From NCBI GenBank assembly GCA_003342895.1, contig PTFA01000038.1, forward strand, positions 186,001 to 250,000: a DNA stretch of 64,000 bases. Reading direction: 5' to 3'. Below, in pieces: positions 62,901 through 64,000 of the stretch (position 1 is its first letter; each line of letters opens with the position of its first letter). Both the position numbers and the translations under genes were made by a program. The stretch is from Casuarius casuarius. Taxonomy: Eukaryota; Chordata; Aves; Casuariiformes; Casuariidae. A model generated the notes under the pieces. That model had not been told where the DNA came from. It worked only from the letters and a program-made list of their open reading frames with translations, and did not search any database.

Positions 62901-64000
62901 ACTAAAAGAGCTCTTTTTATAACACTGCAATAAGCATCTCAGTAAATGCTTTTAAAATGTAAAAACTCTGTTAAATAATGAAATGTGAGAATGGAATGCT
63001 CAAATCTGACAGGTGATCATTTTCTGATTTTTTTTTTAAGTCATCAAAAGACGCATATGTATTTGCAGCCTTAATAAGTGCTGCCACTTATTTTAACCTT
63101 GTATGTTTCTTCTAGTAAAATTACACATTTGCAAAAGCAAAAAAAAAAAAGGCAAAAAAACCCTAGCTGTTAAGTGAAAGCTTAATCTGTCATGCTGGTA
63201 ACTTCTAAGGTGGGAGCATTCATCAGTTGAATCTGTCCTTTCAAGTTGCACCTATATTAGCCAGTGGTGCAACATACTAAGGGGAAGGACTTTGGAGGGT
63301 CATACTTTTGGGCCTAATTTAGGCTGGAAAGGACCTCTGGAGTTCATGTAGTCCAACATGCTGCTTAGAGCAGGGTTAGGTACGGTTGTGCCAGGTTTTC
63401 TCCAAGGATGGAGAATTCAGTCTGGGCAACCTCTTTTAATACTTGGCCCATCTTTTTTCCTTACCTAGTTAAAATTGCCTGTGCTACAGCTTCTGACTCT
63501 TCCCTCATACTTTCTCTCAAGCCCCCTTGATTGTCTTTCTGATGCTTTGTTGGACTTGCTGCACTTTATTGAGCTCTCTTGTACTGGGCTGATGAGGGAA
63601 GCAAAATAAAACATAGTTTTCCACATGTGACCTTTTGAGTGCTTCAAAGAGGGGAATAAATACTCCTCTTGACCTGCTGGTTGTGCTTTTACTAGTGCAA
63701 CCCAGTATGTGGTTACCCAACTTTGCTGCAAATTTGGCTTAAATCCTGCTTCTGTAGCTAATGGAAAGAGGAAGACCCTAAAGCAGGTCCTGGCTGTGTT
63801 TGGGATGCTACAAACCCAGATATTATGAGCCCTTAATCTGATGAAACTTGTTTGAGCTTCACAGAATGAAAAAACAGTGGTCATAATTTCTTGTATTCTG
63901 CATCAGGGAAAGATACTACAGTTTTTCTTCAGCATCTCGGTACAGCAAGCCGTGGCCTAGCCTGTCTGCAGCGAGTAAAGCATTGAGGCTGAGAGTTTCA
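62901..64000. other. upstream intergenic sequence
   Basis: Apart from the CR1 fragment listed separately, I see only A/T-rich sequence with an A run at about 63140. There is no coding similarity and no neighbouring gene within the window. Confidence 0.6.
63308..63605 (-). mobile_element. diverged CR1 LINE 3' end
   Basis: On the plus strand, TTTAGGCTGGAAAGGACCTC then TGGAGTTCATGTAGTCCAAC and CTGCTTAGAGCAGGGTTAGG form the reverse complement of a CR1 3' UTR. The decayed C-terminal coding region follows, with TTTGTTGGACTTGCTGCACT at about 63546. The overlapping 139-codon minus frame (63465-63884) is not a CR1 frame and looks accidental. Confidence 0.75.

Noticed and set aside
63465..63884. 139-codon minus-strand frame upstream of MINDY4
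   Set aside because: Overlaps a CR1 fragment in a non-CR1 frame; no motif, and no evidence of a neighbouring gene.

Overview
This window is vertebrate genomic DNA, almost certainly from a bird. It is AT-rich and intron-dominated, with no operons. The interspersed repeats are almost all CR1 LINE copies of several ages. One CR1 copy ends in the tandem 8-bp (ATTCTGTG)-type tail typical of avian CR1, and no mammalian-type Alu/B1/L1 elements were seen. One ambiguous base (n) lies at 4278.

The only protein-coding gene I can support is MINDY4 (FAM188B), a ubiquitin deubiquitinase of the MINDY/DUF4205 family. It lies on the minus strand. Fifteen coding exons were recovered by homology to the vertebrate protein, each with canonical GT/AG borders and matching phase: 62656-62594, 60314-60195, 58997-58789, 55237-54982, 53913-53447, 37118-37060, 36715-36606, 34937-34821, 31344-31256, 26580-26482, 25504-25441, 24024-23959, 23691-23624, 2779-2716 and 347-186. 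Together they give 671 continuous codons: an N-terminal LisH-like helix pair, a long Ser/Lys-rich disordered linker, and most of the catalytic domain including the active-site Cys (motif GGPCGVLAAVQ). The last coding exons, with the catalytic His, lie beyond the left edge.

Layout from right to left: 62.66-64 kb is upstream/promoter sequence with an RFX X-box-like site and an old CR1 fragment. From 62.66 to 53.4 kb are exons 1-5; intron 3 holds a CpG-island-like block (about 57.25-57.79 kb) with E2F, NRF1, ETS and YY1 matches that could be an internal promoter. From 53.4 to 37.1 kb is the 16-kb intron 5, with a MIR-like relic, CR1 pieces including an inverted CR1 mosaic, and a small CpG-rich LTR-like or promoter-like segment. 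From 37.1 to 23.6 kb are exons 6-13, the catalytic core. From 23.6 to 2.8 kb is the 20.8-kb intron 13, packed with CR1 of different ages. Exons 14 and 15 lie in the leftmost 2.8 kb.

The longest open frames outside these exons are CR1 reverse-transcriptase or C-terminal remnants, or chance frames. I saw no tRNA, rRNA or CRISPR. The points most worth checking are the internal CpG-island promoter, a Lys in place of the expected Asn beside the oxyanion Gln of the deubiquitinase, the RFX-type site upstream of exon 1, a short phase-compatible open segment in intron 11, and the CpG/LTR-like block in intron 5.
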